This document shows positions 32,144 through 40,105 of a stretch of 64,000 nucleotides of DNA, piece by piece. This DNA comes from UTCHB3 sp002050155 (lineage in GTDB: Bacteria > Bacteroidota > Ignavibacteria > Ignavibacteriales > Ignavibacteriaceae). A program made the position numbers and the translations under genes. A model generated the notes under the pieces. The model worked only from the letters and a program-made list of their open reading frames with translations. It did no database searches and was not told the origin of the DNA. Every line of letters begins with the position of its first letter. Position 1 is the first letter of the stretch. The stretch is from assembly GCA_030584105.1 (NCBI GenBank), contig CP129491.1:3286001-3350000 (forward strand), in the 5' to 3' direction.

Positions 32144-33234
32144 ACCGGGTGCTTTTTACCGGTGGGGGAACGGGCGGACATGTTTTTCCGGCTATTGCGG
32201 TAGCTGAAAGGGTAAGAGAGAAAGAGCCTGAGGCGGCAATTCTGTTTATCGGGACAAAAGGGAAAATTGAAGCAAAGGCGGTTCCGGAGGCAGGTTTTAC
32301 ATTTAAAAGTATTTGGATTTCGGGGTTTTCGCGGAAAAGCATAAAAGATAATCTGTTATTTCCGCTGAAATTGGTGGTAAGCACTTTGCAGTCAATCGGC
32401 ATTTGCATGAAATTCAAACCGCAGGTGGTTGTTGCAACGGGGGGCTATGTTTCAGGTCCGGCGGTAACGGGTGCAAAAGTAATGGGGGCAAAGGTATTGC
32501 TTATAGAACCCAACAGTTACCCGGGAATAACAACAAGGTTGTTGGAGAGAAAAGCCGAAGAGATTCACCTGATGTTCGAAGATGCTGCACGCTATCTGCG
32601 GGATAAAAAGAAAGTTTTGATAACGGGAAACCCCGTAAGAAAAAGCATCAACGAAGATGACAGCGCCACAGCACGGGAAAAACTCGGTATAAAAGGGGCA
32701 AATAAAGTGGTTTTTGTTGTCGGTGGAAGTCTGGGCGCAAAGGGGATAAACAAAGGAATTGAGCATTCGCTAAATGAACTTGAACGGGAAGGGGTAACAA
32801 TTCTCTGGCAGACCGGGAAATTGCTCTACGATCACTACAGCCCTTTAAGTTCTGAAAAGGTGAAAGTTCTTTCTTTCATCGAAAATATAAACGACTACTA
32901 TGCGGCGGCGGATTTAGTTGTAGCCCGTGCGGGTGCAACTACTATAGCAGAACTTTCGTACCTGAACAAACCGGCGGTGTTGGTGCCTTTGCCTTTTTCC
33001 GCTGAAGATCATCAGCTAAAAAACGCAAAATCGATGGAAAATGCCGGCGCAGCAGTTGTGGTCGAAGAGAAAAATATTGAAAAAGAACTGCTGCCTGTTA
33101 TTCTTTCCCTGTTGAATGATGAGGGTAAGCGGGCGGAAATGATAAATAATCTTAAAAAACTCGGCGGTAAAGACGCAGCTGAAGTTATTGCGGGAAGAGT
33201 GATTGCTGCCTGCAAATTTGGAAATTTTAGTTAA
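32140..33234 (+). CDS. murG: Lipid II synthase MurG (GlcNAc transferase)
   Basis: This 364-residue GT-B glycosyltransferase adds GlcNAc to lipid I on the inner face of the membrane. The N-terminal motif FTGGGTGGHVFPAIAV is diagnostic; VVATGGYVSGP, LIEPNSYPG, FVVGGSLGAKGIN and ADLVVARAGATTIAEL follow. The start is TTG 32140, which overlaps the ftsW stop as TTGA; no ATG or GTG is available between there and the first motif. The N-terminus is therefore short (LNRVLFTGG), as is usual for MurG. Confidence 0.96.
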   Translation: MNRVLFTGGGTGGHVFPAIAVAERVREKEPEAAILFIGTKGKIEAKAVPEAGFTFKSIWISGFSRKSIKDNLLFPLKLVVSTLQSIGICMKFKPQVVVATGGYVSGPAVTGAKVMGAKVLLIEPNSYPGITTRLLERKAEEIHLMFEDAARYLRDKKKVLITGNPVRKSINEDDSATAREKLGIKGANKVVFVVGGSLGAKGINKGIEHSLNELEREGVTILWQTGKLLYDHYSPLSSEKVKVLSFIENINDYYAAADLVVARAGATTIAELSYLNKPAVLVPLPFSAEDHQLKNAKSMENAGAAVVVEEKNIEKELLPVILSLLNDEGKRAEMINNLKKLGGKDAAEVIAGRVIAACKFGNFS

Positions 33235-33250
33235 AAGGTTAAGAAATAAG

Positions 33251-34630
33251 ATGTTTTCAAAATTTACAAAAGTGCACTTTGTCGGTATCGGCGGAATTGG
33301 CATGAGTTCGATTGCTGAAATTTTGATTTCAAGAGGTTTCACCGTTTCAGGCTCTGACCGGGCAAAAAGTGATATTACTGACCGCTTGGAATCGATTGGT
33401 GCAACCGTTTATGAGGGGCACAGCGCTGAGAATTTAAAAGATGTGGATGTGGTGGTTTACTCTTCCGCTGTTGCAGAATCTAACCCCGAAGTGCAGGAAG
33501 CTTTGCTGCGCAACATCCCGGTAATTAAGCGCTCGGAAATGCTCGCCGAGACGATGAGAATGCAAAAATACGGGATCGGTATTGCAGGCACACACGGAAA
33601 AACTACCACCACTTCGATGACCGGTTTAGTGCTTACTGAAGCAGGTATTGACCCCACAATAATCGTCGGCGGTAAGCTCTCGGGGCTTGGCGGAACAAAC
33701 GCCAGATTAGGGCAGGGTGATTTCATTGTTGTGGAAGCTGACGAGTTCGACAGAACCTTTCTGAAACTTATGCCCGCAATAGCTGCCATTACAACATTGG
33801 AAAGAGAGCACTTAGATACTTACCGCGATTTGGATGATATAAAGGGTGCTTTCGTTGAATTTGCCAACAAAGTACCGTTTTATGGTTTTGTTGTGCTTTG
33901 CATGGATGAACCTGCACTTCTTGATATTCGACCGGCTATTAACAAGCGGGTGATTACCTACGGAACAAGCCCGCAGGCGGATTTGCAGGCGGTTAACATT
34001 ACGCACGAGGGGCAAGTCGGCAAATTCACAGTGGTTTACAACGACGAAGTTTTGGGCGAAATTTCAATTCGGGTGCCGGGGCTGCATAACATCAGAAACT
34101 CATTAGTGGCGGTTACCATCGCTTTGGAGCTCGGAGTGCCTTTTGAAACGATAAAATCTGCCCTGGAAAAATTCAGTGGTGTTTACAGAAGATTTGAGAT
34201 TAAATACGATAAAGAAATAATGGTTGTGGATGACTATGGGCATCACCCGACAGAAACCACTGCCACTCTGGCGGGCATCAGGGCGGGTTGGAGAAGAAGG
34301 TTAGTTTCGGTCTTTCAGCCGCACCTGTACAGCAGGACGCGCGATTTTTATCGCGAATTTGGAAGATCGTTTTTAAACTCTGATGTCTTTATCTGTACCG
34401 ACATTTACCCTGCCCGTGAAGAGCCGATTGAAGGTGTAACTGGTGAATTAGTGGCAGAAGCTGCACGAAAAATGGGTCACAAAAATGTGATTTATGTGCC
34501 CGATAAGGAAGATGTGCCGGAGGTGTTGATGAGCATTTCTAAACCGGGTGATATTGTTGTTACACTCGGTGCCGGCGATATCTGGAAATATGGCGAAAAG
34601 TTCGCTAAAATGTATGCGGATGGGAAGTAA
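33251..34630 (+). CDS. murC: UDP-N-acetylmuramate:L-alanine ligase MurC
   Basis: This 459-residue ligase starts at ATG 33251 (MFSKFTKVHFVGIGGIGMSS). A longer frame from a TTG at 33203 lies inside murG and adds no conserved sequence. The ATP loop reads AGTHGKTTTTSM. Other family marks are EADEFDRTFLKL (usually E-x-DEsD), LEREHLDTYRD, VDDYGHHPTE and FQPHLYSRTRDF. It performs the first amino acid addition to UDP-MurNAc. The whole gap from its stop to ftsQ is an 11-bp repeat array. Confidence 0.96.
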   Translation: MFSKFTKVHFVGIGGIGMSSIAEILISRGFTVSGSDRAKSDITDRLESIGATVYEGHSAENLKDVDVVVYSSAVAESNPEVQEALLRNIPVIKRSEMLAETMRMQKYGIGIAGTHGKTTTTSMTGLVLTEAGIDPTIIVGGKLSGLGGTNARLGQGDFIVVEADEFDRTFLKLMPAIAAITTLEREHLDTYRDLDDIKGAFVEFANKVPFYGFVVLCMDEPALLDIRPAINKRVITYGTSPQADLQAVNITHEGQVGKFTVVYNDEVLGEISIRVPGLHNIRNSLVAVTIALELGVPFETIKSALEKFSGVYRRFEIKYDKEIMVVDDYGHHPTETTATLAGIRAGWRRRLVSVFQPHLYSRTRDFYREFGRSFLNSDVFICTDIYPAREEPIEGVTGELVAEAARKMGHKNVIYVPDKEDVPEVLMSISKPGDIVVTLGAGDIWKYGEKFAKMYADGK

Positions 34631-34781
34631 CAGGCAGATAACAGGCAGATAACAGGCAGATAACAGGCAGATAACAGGCAGATAACAGGCAGATAACAAG
34701 TAAATAACCGGTTGACAACTGATAGACGACACCCAAATAACAGATAAGTAACATGCAAATAACACGCAAGCAACAGGTAAG
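34628..34781 (+). repeat. 11-bp tandem repeat array filling the murC-ftsQ gap
   Basis: Fourteen consecutive 11-bp units start at the murC stop codon (34628). The first six are perfect TAACAGGCAGA; the remaining eight (from 34694) drift but keep the period, for example TAACAAGTAAA, TAACAGATAAG, TAACATGCAAA and CAACAGGTAAG. Only TGAAAA separates the last unit from the ftsQ ATG. Since 11 is not a multiple of three, the TAA in each unit falls in all three frames in turn. Confidence 0.97.
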
Positions 34782-34787
34782 TGAAAA

Positions 34788-35570
34788 ATGAAAAAAAGAA
34801 AGATCATCCCTGCATTGATATTTCTTGTGATTCTTGCTGCTGTGGTTACGGCACTTCCGGGTTTTCTCTTTAAAAAAGAGATTTCTCAGAAAGTGAAAAG
34901 TTACGAAATGACCGGTGCGAATCTGATCGAGCCGGGTGATTATGTTCGATTCTGCAGAGTTAATGCAGATAAAGGGGAGTTTCCGGATATAAGCATTTTT
35001 TACGACAGGATGCTGAACCATCCCTATATCAAAAATCTTGAAATGGCGCTTGGTGAAGGGGGAAAAGCCCGGATTAAAATTACCGAAAAGGAAATTGTTG
35101 CCTCGGTTTCTGTTGGCGGCAAGTTGATGCTTCTTTCCAAGGAATTGGAAGTTCTGCCCGTGATGAAAGAATTGAAAAATTTTGACTGGCCCGTTATTCT
35201 GAACACAAAGGCTGAGAAAGTGAATTATTTTTCACCTTTTCCGGACTCAACGATTCTGACGGGTTATAAAATTGCTTCGGCATGCAACATTTTGGGTGGG
35301 GACCTTGCCGCGAATCTCTCGGAGATTGATTTAAGAAGAGGAGGAAATGTTGTACTGGTTTTCTCTGATATGAAGCCGCCCGTAATAATGGATAAAAATT
35401 CGATTGCCGGGCAAATACTTGCACTGAAAAAAATCAGAGAAATGGGTAAAGAGCTTGAAATTAATGATAAAGTAGAATATATCGACTTACGGTACTCGGG
35501 GAAAGTTTACTTGGGAAAGTCGAAGAAATCGGAAAAGAAGGATGACAAAAGAGATAATAACAGGTCTTGA
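34788..35570 (+). CDS. ftsQ: Cell division protein FtsQ
   Basis: This 260-residue bitopic protein has a basic cytoplasmic tail (MKKRKI), one transmembrane helix (about 7-25), a POTRA-like segment (HPYIKNLEMALGEGGKARIKITEKEIVA region, about 72-110) and a beta domain ending in YIDLRYSGKVYL, the usual FtsQ end strand. The C-terminal residues are very charged (SKKSEKKDDKRDNN) and overlap the ftsA start by 29 nt. Its divergence from well-studied FtsQ is normal; the position between murC and ftsA supports the call. It recruits FtsL/FtsB and tunes septal synthesis. Confidence 0.9.
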   Translation: MKKRKIIPALIFLVILAAVVTALPGFLFKKEISQKVKSYEMTGANLIEPGDYVRFCRVNADKGEFPDISIFYDRMLNHPYIKNLEMALGEGGKARIKITEKEIVASVSVGGKLMLLSKELEVLPVMKELKNFDWPVILNTKAEKVNYFSPFPDSTILTGYKIASACNILGGDLAANLSEIDLRRGGNVVLVFSDMKPPVIMDKNSIAGQILALKKIREMGKELEINDKVEYIDLRYSGKVYLGKSKKSEKKDDKRDNNRS

Positions 35571-36846
35571 TATTGGTGCCACGATGGTTCGTGCGGTTAT
35601 AGCGCAGAAAGAAGACAAAAACAAAGTTAAAGTTCTTGGTTTTGGCGAAGCTCGCTGCGATGGCTTGATTAAGGGTGAGGTTGTTAACATTATTTCGACA
35701 TCCGAAGCTGTGAAAACCGCTTTGAAAATGGCGGAGGAAGATGCCGGTCAGGAAGCAAAAAACATTATTGTGGGTGTTTCGGGTGAAAATACTAAAAGCA
35801 TGCGCACGAGAAATTATGTAACGATAAGCAACGACGATGGAATTGTTACCGTTGATGATTTGAAAAAACTGCGAAACGACCTCAGAAACATTCCGATTTC
35901 AAGAGATGATTTGGCACTGCACATCCTTCATGAGGAGTTTTTTGCTGACCGTCAGGGTAAAATTACCCGCCCGGTTGGGGTTGCCTGTTCAAGATTAGAA
36001 GCAGCAAACTACATCGTTACGGCGCCCGTTAATTCCGTGAAAAATCTAAGGAAAGCGATTGAAAAGGCAGGTTATAAATTTTCAAGCCTGAAACTTCAGT
36101 CTCTTGCAGCCGCTTCGGCAGTGTTAGACCCCAACGAAAAAGAGCTTGGTGTTCTGCTGATTGATTTGGGTGCCGGTACAACTGATGTGCTGATTTATCA
36201 GGCAAGCGCATTGCGTTTCTCAAGGGTTTTCGGGATAGCCGGTAACACCATTTCGAACGACATTAAGGAGGTTTTGAGGGTAGTTTACGAGGATGCCGAA
36301 AAACTGAAAACTGAGTACGGATATGCCATTGAAAGTGCAATTGTTAAGGATGTTCAGGTATCTGTAGCAGGGGTAGGACCGCGCCCAACCACGAAAATTC
36401 CCATAAGCCTTCTCATGCAGATTATTAACGGGCGGGTAGAAGAGTTGTTTCGCTTAATCAAACAAGAGATTGAAAAAGATGAGGTGAAAAACAAAGTGGG
36501 AGCCGGCATTGTAATTACCGGCGGTGGTGCTCTCTTAAAAGGTATTGCAGATTTGGCGGTAAAAGTTTTCGGCCTTCCGACGAGAATTGGGTTGCCGTTG
36601 GAAGAGCATTTTGAAGGCGATATTCAAAAACTTGATAAACCGGAGTATGCTTCAGTGCTTGGTTTGCTTCTGCCGGTAGAGGATGATTATTTCTCTAAAG
36701 AGGATGATGAAGAAGCGGAGAAGAAAAAATCTGACCGTTTCTGGAATAGAAGAGAAACGAAAGTAAAAAAGCCAAAAGTTGAAAAAAATAAAGGCTCTCT
36801 CAAAGATTTTCTCGAAAATGTGAAAAGAAAGTTTGATGAACTCTGA
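35542..36846 (+). CDS. ftsA: Cell division protein FtsA
   Basis: This 434-residue actin-like ATPase tethers FtsZ to the membrane. Phosphate-1 motif GLDIGATMVRAVIA opens the protein, phosphate-2 is LLIDLGAGTTDVLIY, and the adenosine motif is GIVITGGGALLKGI. The 1C domain lies between about residues 85 and 165. The C-terminal region is Lys/Glu-rich and ends FLENVKRKFDEL, an amphipathic helix fit for membrane binding. It overlaps both ftsQ (29 nt) and the FtsZ-like gene (11 nt). Confidence 0.96.
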   Translation: MTKEIITGLDIGATMVRAVIAQKEDKNKVKVLGFGEARCDGLIKGEVVNIISTSEAVKTALKMAEEDAGQEAKNIIVGVSGENTKSMRTRNYVTISNDDGIVTVDDLKKLRNDLRNIPISRDDLALHILHEEFFADRQGKITRPVGVACSRLEAANYIVTAPVNSVKNLRKAIEKAGYKFSSLKLQSLAAASAVLDPNEKELGVLLIDLGAGTTDVLIYQASALRFSRVFGIAGNTISNDIKEVLRVVYEDAEKLKTEYGYAIESAIVKDVQVSVAGVGPRPTTKIPISLLMQIINGRVEELFRLIKQEIEKDEVKNKVGAGIVITGGGALLKGIADLAVKVFGLPTRIGLPLEEHFEGDIQKLDKPEYASVLGLLLPVEDDYFSKEDDEEAEKKKSDRFWNRRETKVKKPKVEKNKGSLKDFLENVKRKFDEL

Positions 36847-37402
36847 GAGAACAACACTTTTTGTTATCGGAGCTAAACTCTCGAATTGTACCGAAAATTT
36901 TGTTTCATCTCTGCCGAAAGGGATGTCGTTGGTTCATGTCGGAACAGACCCGGAAGAATTAAAACAATTTTCTTCCGGCAGAAAATTAATTGTAAACGGG
37001 GGGATAAGGGATTTTTACACCGACGACTCGGTACTGTTTGTAAATCAAAAAGAGTTTGACAATCTGTTGCTGGCAATCGAATATTTTCTGAAAGATCAGA
37101 AAGCGATGATTTGTCTTTTTGCAACGGGTGACCCTCTCTCACTGGCAATCACGCCGATGTTAGCGAGAGTTTCAGATGAAAAAGATATCGACGCGAGTTT
37201 CCTCGGAGTTAAAACAGAGGAAGAAGACCGCAGAATAACGGAAGAAACTCTGAATTATTTTTTGAAAAACAGGTATCGTCTTTATTTGCTTGAGAGGGAA
37301 GATGGTGATTTTTCACTTCAGGCGAACGAAGAAAAAATAAACGACACTTCTTTTAAAAGTGTAATTAATCTGGTAGTTAAAAGTTTTAAACAGGCTGAAT
37401 AA
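36836..37402 (+). CDS. Degenerate FtsZ-like GTPase-domain protein between ftsA and ftsZ
   Basis: This protein of 188 residues starts at ATG 36836 (a TTG lies 3 nt upstream). I know of no named family. Lined up by eye against FtsZ of the next gene, it keeps the order and spacing of the N-terminal GTPase half. FVIGAKLSNC matches VVGVGGGGCN, VHVGTDPEEL matches VAVNTDAQSI, RKLIVN matches KTLVIG, MICLFATG matches MVFITAG, ITPMLARVSD matches ASPVIAQVAK, and LGVKTEEEDRR matches AIVTKPFTYEG. The tubulin/FtsZ signature GGGTGTG is replaced by DPLSLAI, and the C-terminal FtsZ domain with the T7 loop is missing. It should neither bind GTP normally nor polymerise alone, but might cap, sequester or regulate FtsZ. 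It overlaps ftsA and lies 24 bp before ftsZ. The FtsZ relationship is inference. Confidence 0.75.
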   Translation: MNSERTTLFVIGAKLSNCTENFVSSLPKGMSLVHVGTDPEELKQFSSGRKLIVNGGIRDFYTDDSVLFVNQKEFDNLLLAIEYFLKDQKAMICLFATGDPLSLAITPMLARVSDEKDIDASFLGVKTEEEDRRITEETLNYFLKNRYRLYLLEREDGDFSLQANEEKINDTSFKSVINLVVKSFKQAE

Positions 37403-37426
37403 AAAATCTATTAAACGGAGGTAATT

Positions 37427-38758
37427 ATGCCATTTGCAATGCTCGAAAATGAAGAACCGAAACTTCAGGCAAACTTAAAGGTTGTTGGAGTCGGTGGTGG
37501 CGGGTGCAATGCAATAAATTCAATGATTAAGCAAGGGATCTCGGGTGTTGAGTTCGTTGCTGTTAACACCGATGCGCAAAGCATCAATGCAAGCCAGGCC
37601 GGAAAAACACTGGTTATTGGCACTAAAACCACACGGGGTTTAGGTGCCGGAGCTAACCCGGAAGTTGGCAGAGAGGCTGCCGAAGAAGACAGAGCAAAAA
37701 TTGAAGAGGTGCTGCAGGGGGCAGAAATGGTGTTTATTACCGCCGGTATGGGTGGCGGCACCGGCACCGGTGCAAGCCCGGTTATTGCTCAAGTGGCTAA
37801 ATCTATAGGAGCGTTGGTTGTTGCAATTGTTACAAAACCTTTCACTTACGAAGGACCAACGAGAACTAAAAACGCCGAAGGGGGTATAAACGAACTTAAG
37901 AAGTATGTTGACTCGATTATCGTTATCAGAAACGCAAAACTGCATGAACTTTTAGACGGTAACACACCGGCATTTGCGGGATACGACAAACCGAATGAGA
38001 TACTTTACGAAGCTACAAAAGGTATTGCCGAGATTATAACAATACACGGCAGAATAAATGTTGACTTCGCAGATGTAAGAACGGTTATGCAAGCCAGCGG
38101 TATGGCGCTTATGGGAACCGGTACTGCTGCCGGCGAAAACCGTGCTATTGAAGCAGCGCAAAAAGCCATCAGCAGTCCACTGCTCGAAGGGATGGATATA
38201 AGAGGTGCAAAGGCTATGTTAGTGAACATTACTGCTTCGAGCAACCTTACTATGAAAGAAATAGAAGAAGGTATGACCGCAATTCACGAAGCTGCAGGGC
38301 AGGAAGTTAACATCATTTTAGGAATGGTGGAAAAAGAGGAGATGAACGATTATGTTTCATTCACAGTGATAGCTACCGGTTTCCAAGCGGATGCAAACCG
38401 GGATTTGGGCTCTGCCGGGATAGTACAGGTTCCGCCTGTTCCTTCGATTTTTGGCTCCGGTAGTTCCGAGAATAACACCGGTCAGGAGAGAAAAACCAGC
38501 ATTGTCGATTTAGTTTTTAGCAATCAGGCTTCAAATACAGTTGATATGAATAACCTTGATGTGCCGACAATATTAAGAGATACATTGAAAAAAGAACAGA
38601 AAATGCGTGATCCTGAGGTTCCGCAACAAAAGTTAGAGAATGAAGGTAAAACTGACGAATCAATTAATCAATTGAAATTCCGAAGTAACCCTAACTCAGT
38701 ACCGAAAGATGAAGAAGAAGACCGAAGCGCTTCGTTTCTCAGAAATATTATGGATTAA
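37427..38758 (+). CDS. ftsZ: Cell division GTPase FtsZ
   Basis: This 443-residue tubulin homolog has VVGVGGGGCNAINSMI, the NTDAQ loop, tubulin signature GGGTGTGASPV, VTKPFTYEGP and the N-to-C connecting helix with the synergy T7 loop NVDFADVRTVM. After a poorly conserved acidic linker (about 330-430) comes the C-terminal peptide SASFLRNIMD, which should bind FtsA. ATG 37427 is preceded by GGAGG at 37417, the strongest ribosome-binding site in the cluster. It forms the cytoplasmic Z ring and ends the dcw cluster at a terminator. Confidence 0.98.
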   Translation: MPFAMLENEEPKLQANLKVVGVGGGGCNAINSMIKQGISGVEFVAVNTDAQSINASQAGKTLVIGTKTTRGLGAGANPEVGREAAEEDRAKIEEVLQGAEMVFITAGMGGGTGTGASPVIAQVAKSIGALVVAIVTKPFTYEGPTRTKNAEGGINELKKYVDSIIVIRNAKLHELLDGNTPAFAGYDKPNEILYEATKGIAEIITIHGRINVDFADVRTVMQASGMALMGTGTAAGENRAIEAAQKAISSPLLEGMDIRGAKAMLVNITASSNLTMKEIEEGMTAIHEAAGQEVNIILGMVEKEEMNDYVSFTVIATGFQADANRDLGSAGIVQVPPVPSIFGSGSSENNTGQERKTSIVDLVFSNQASNTVDMNNLDVPTILRDTLKKEQKMRDPEVPQQKLENEGKTDESINQLKFRSNPNSVPKDEEEDRSASFLRNIMD

Positions 38759-38859
38759 TTGCCATTTAAGCATAAAATAAATTACCTCTAAATCATAAAA
38801 CACGCGATTTATCCCAAAAAACGGGATAGATTATTTCTACACGAAAAAACAAGTTTGGG

Positions 38860-38905
38860 CGGTGTGCATTCAGCCGGCACACCGTTCCGGACTTTTTTCT
38901 TTTTA
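38860..38905 (+). terminator. Rho-independent terminator after ftsZ
   Basis: CGGTGTGC (38860-38867) and GCACACCG (38877-38884) form an 8-bp stem with a 9-nt loop. A T-rich tract follows from about 38892. It closes the dcw cluster 102 bp after the ftsZ stop. Confidence 0.7.
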
Positions 38906-38923
38906 CAAGGAACAACAAAAGAA

Positions 38924-38954
38924 TTTGACGGTAAAACCTTTAAACGATAAATTG
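38924..38954 (+). promoter_or_regulatory. Possible Bacteroidota-type promoter of the PorD-like gene
   Basis: TTTG at 38924-38927 and TAAATTG at 38948-38954 resemble -33/-7 elements with a 20-nt spacer. They lie just after the ftsZ terminator and 32 bp before the gene. Confidence 0.35.
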
Positions 38955-38985
38955 CAACCATGGATTATAAAAATTTGGTAACAAA

Positions 38986-39861
38986 ATGAAAAAGATTTTA
39001 ATATTATTTGTTTTCGCTGCCGGCATGCTCTTCCCACAAGAGCTTGATGCAACAGTACAGGTGAATAACGAAAAACTCACAATTAAGTATCGTGAGTTGC
39101 TTTCTGATTTTGCCCCGATGATTCAAACTTATTTAAATACTACCAAGTTTTCGGGTTCTTCGTGGGAGTACGATAAAATTAAGTGCAGTTTTAATATCTT
39201 CTTTACTGCCGCGAGCGACGAGTCGAATTATTCCGCACAAGTTGTTGTTACCAGTATGCGTCAGATTTACAACAGCGACAACTATTCGCCAATGCTGAAT
39301 GTTAACGACCCTACATGGAGCTTCACATACGAGAAAAACCAGGGCATTTACTTCGATCCAAATGTTTTTAATTCGTTAAATTCTTTCTTAGATTACTACG
39401 CGTATTTGATAATTGGGCTTGAAAATGATTCGTGGGAGAAAGGTTCAGGAACCCCATTTTTCCAAAAAGCATTTGATGTGGTCAATTTAGCCAATGGAAA
39501 AAGAGCCTCAGGCTGGGGAAGTGGCGGCAGCTATAACAAAACTGACCTGATCCAGAACATTATGGATGACAAATACAGAGCTTTCCGCGACGCCACATCT
39601 GACTACCACAGAGGAATAGACCTTTTCGCAAAAAATAAGGCTAAGGGGCAGGAACTGATTGTTAACATGATAAAGGTTTTGGATGGAATGAAATCGAAAA
39701 TTGATATCAGAAGCGTTTATCTGAAAGTTTTCTTTGATGCAAAAAGTGGCGAGATTATCGAACGCCTGAAAGATTACCCTGAAAAATCAATTTTCAAAAC
39801 TCTGAAAGCTGTTGACCCACCCAGGTTTGCAAAATATGACGAAGCAATGAGGGATGAGTAA
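38986..39861 (+). CDS. porD: DUF4835 protein, PorD-like type IX secretion component
   Basis: This 291-residue protein has a signal peptide (MKKILILFVFAAGMLFPQ). The family features I recognise are QELDATVQVNNEKL at the mature start, a central MRQIYNSDNYSPMLNVNDP block (the DUF4835 hallmark, usually RPVYNSSYNSPLLN), then a FLDYYAYLIIGLENDSW helix and NLANGKRASGW. DUF4835 proteins are annotated as PorD, a periplasmic factor linked to type IX secretion in Bacteroidota. The cargo-type sorting domain on the nearby GH18 protein supports an active system, although the core Por genes are outside the window. It stands as a single gene between two terminators. Confidence 0.82.
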   Translation: MKKILILFVFAAGMLFPQELDATVQVNNEKLTIKYRELLSDFAPMIQTYLNTTKFSGSSWEYDKIKCSFNIFFTAASDESNYSAQVVVTSMRQIYNSDNYSPMLNVNDPTWSFTYEKNQGIYFDPNVFNSLNSFLDYYAYLIIGLENDSWEKGSGTPFFQKAFDVVNLANGKRASGWGSGGSYNKTDLIQNIMDDKYRAFRDATSDYHRGIDLFAKNKAKGQELIVNMIKVLDGMKSKIDIRSVYLKVFFDAKSGEIIERLKDYPEKSIFKTLKAVDPPRFAKYDEAMRDE

Positions 39862-39957
39862 AAGCTACCTGACCCTTGCACAAAAACGGGTTCAGTTCGT
39901 CTGATGATGAACTCAGACACTTAACAAAAGCTACTTAACCCTTGCACAAAAACCGGT
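39860..39957 (+). repeat. 33-bp imperfect duplication adjoining the porD stop codon
   Basis: AAAAGCTACCTGACCCTTGC at 39860 (inside the TAA stop) and onward to about 39892 is repeated at 39926-39957 with few mismatches (AAAAGCTACTTAACCCTTGC). The offset is 66 bp. The spacer contains a small hairpin (GTCTGA/TCAGAC). Confidence 0.92.
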
Positions 39958-39978
39958 TGATTTTAAAGACTTTTCATA

Positions 39979-40017
39979 GACTTTATTGCAAAAGCAAGCA
40001 ATAAAGTCTTTTTTTTT
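39979..40017 (+). terminator. Rho-independent terminator after the PorD-like gene
   Basis: GACTTTATTGC (39979-39989) pairs perfectly with GCAATAAAGTC (39998-40008), followed by nine T. It is a strong terminator 118 bp after the stop codon. Confidence 0.95.
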
Positions 40018-40105
40018 GCCCCCCTGTCAACTGCTTGATTATTTCCTTAAAAGCAACCCTCGTAATTTTTGCCTGTGAGTGCAGGGAGCGCTTTCAACAG
40101 CGTTA

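Noticed and set aside
33203..33250. Upstream TTG start for murC
   Set aside because: It lies inside murG and adds residues not seen in MurC; ATG 33251 fits the family.
34448..35021. Several minus-strand open frames with repeated CYLPVICLLSA-type peptides
   Set aside because: They are translations of the 11-bp DNA repeat in different frames, not genes.
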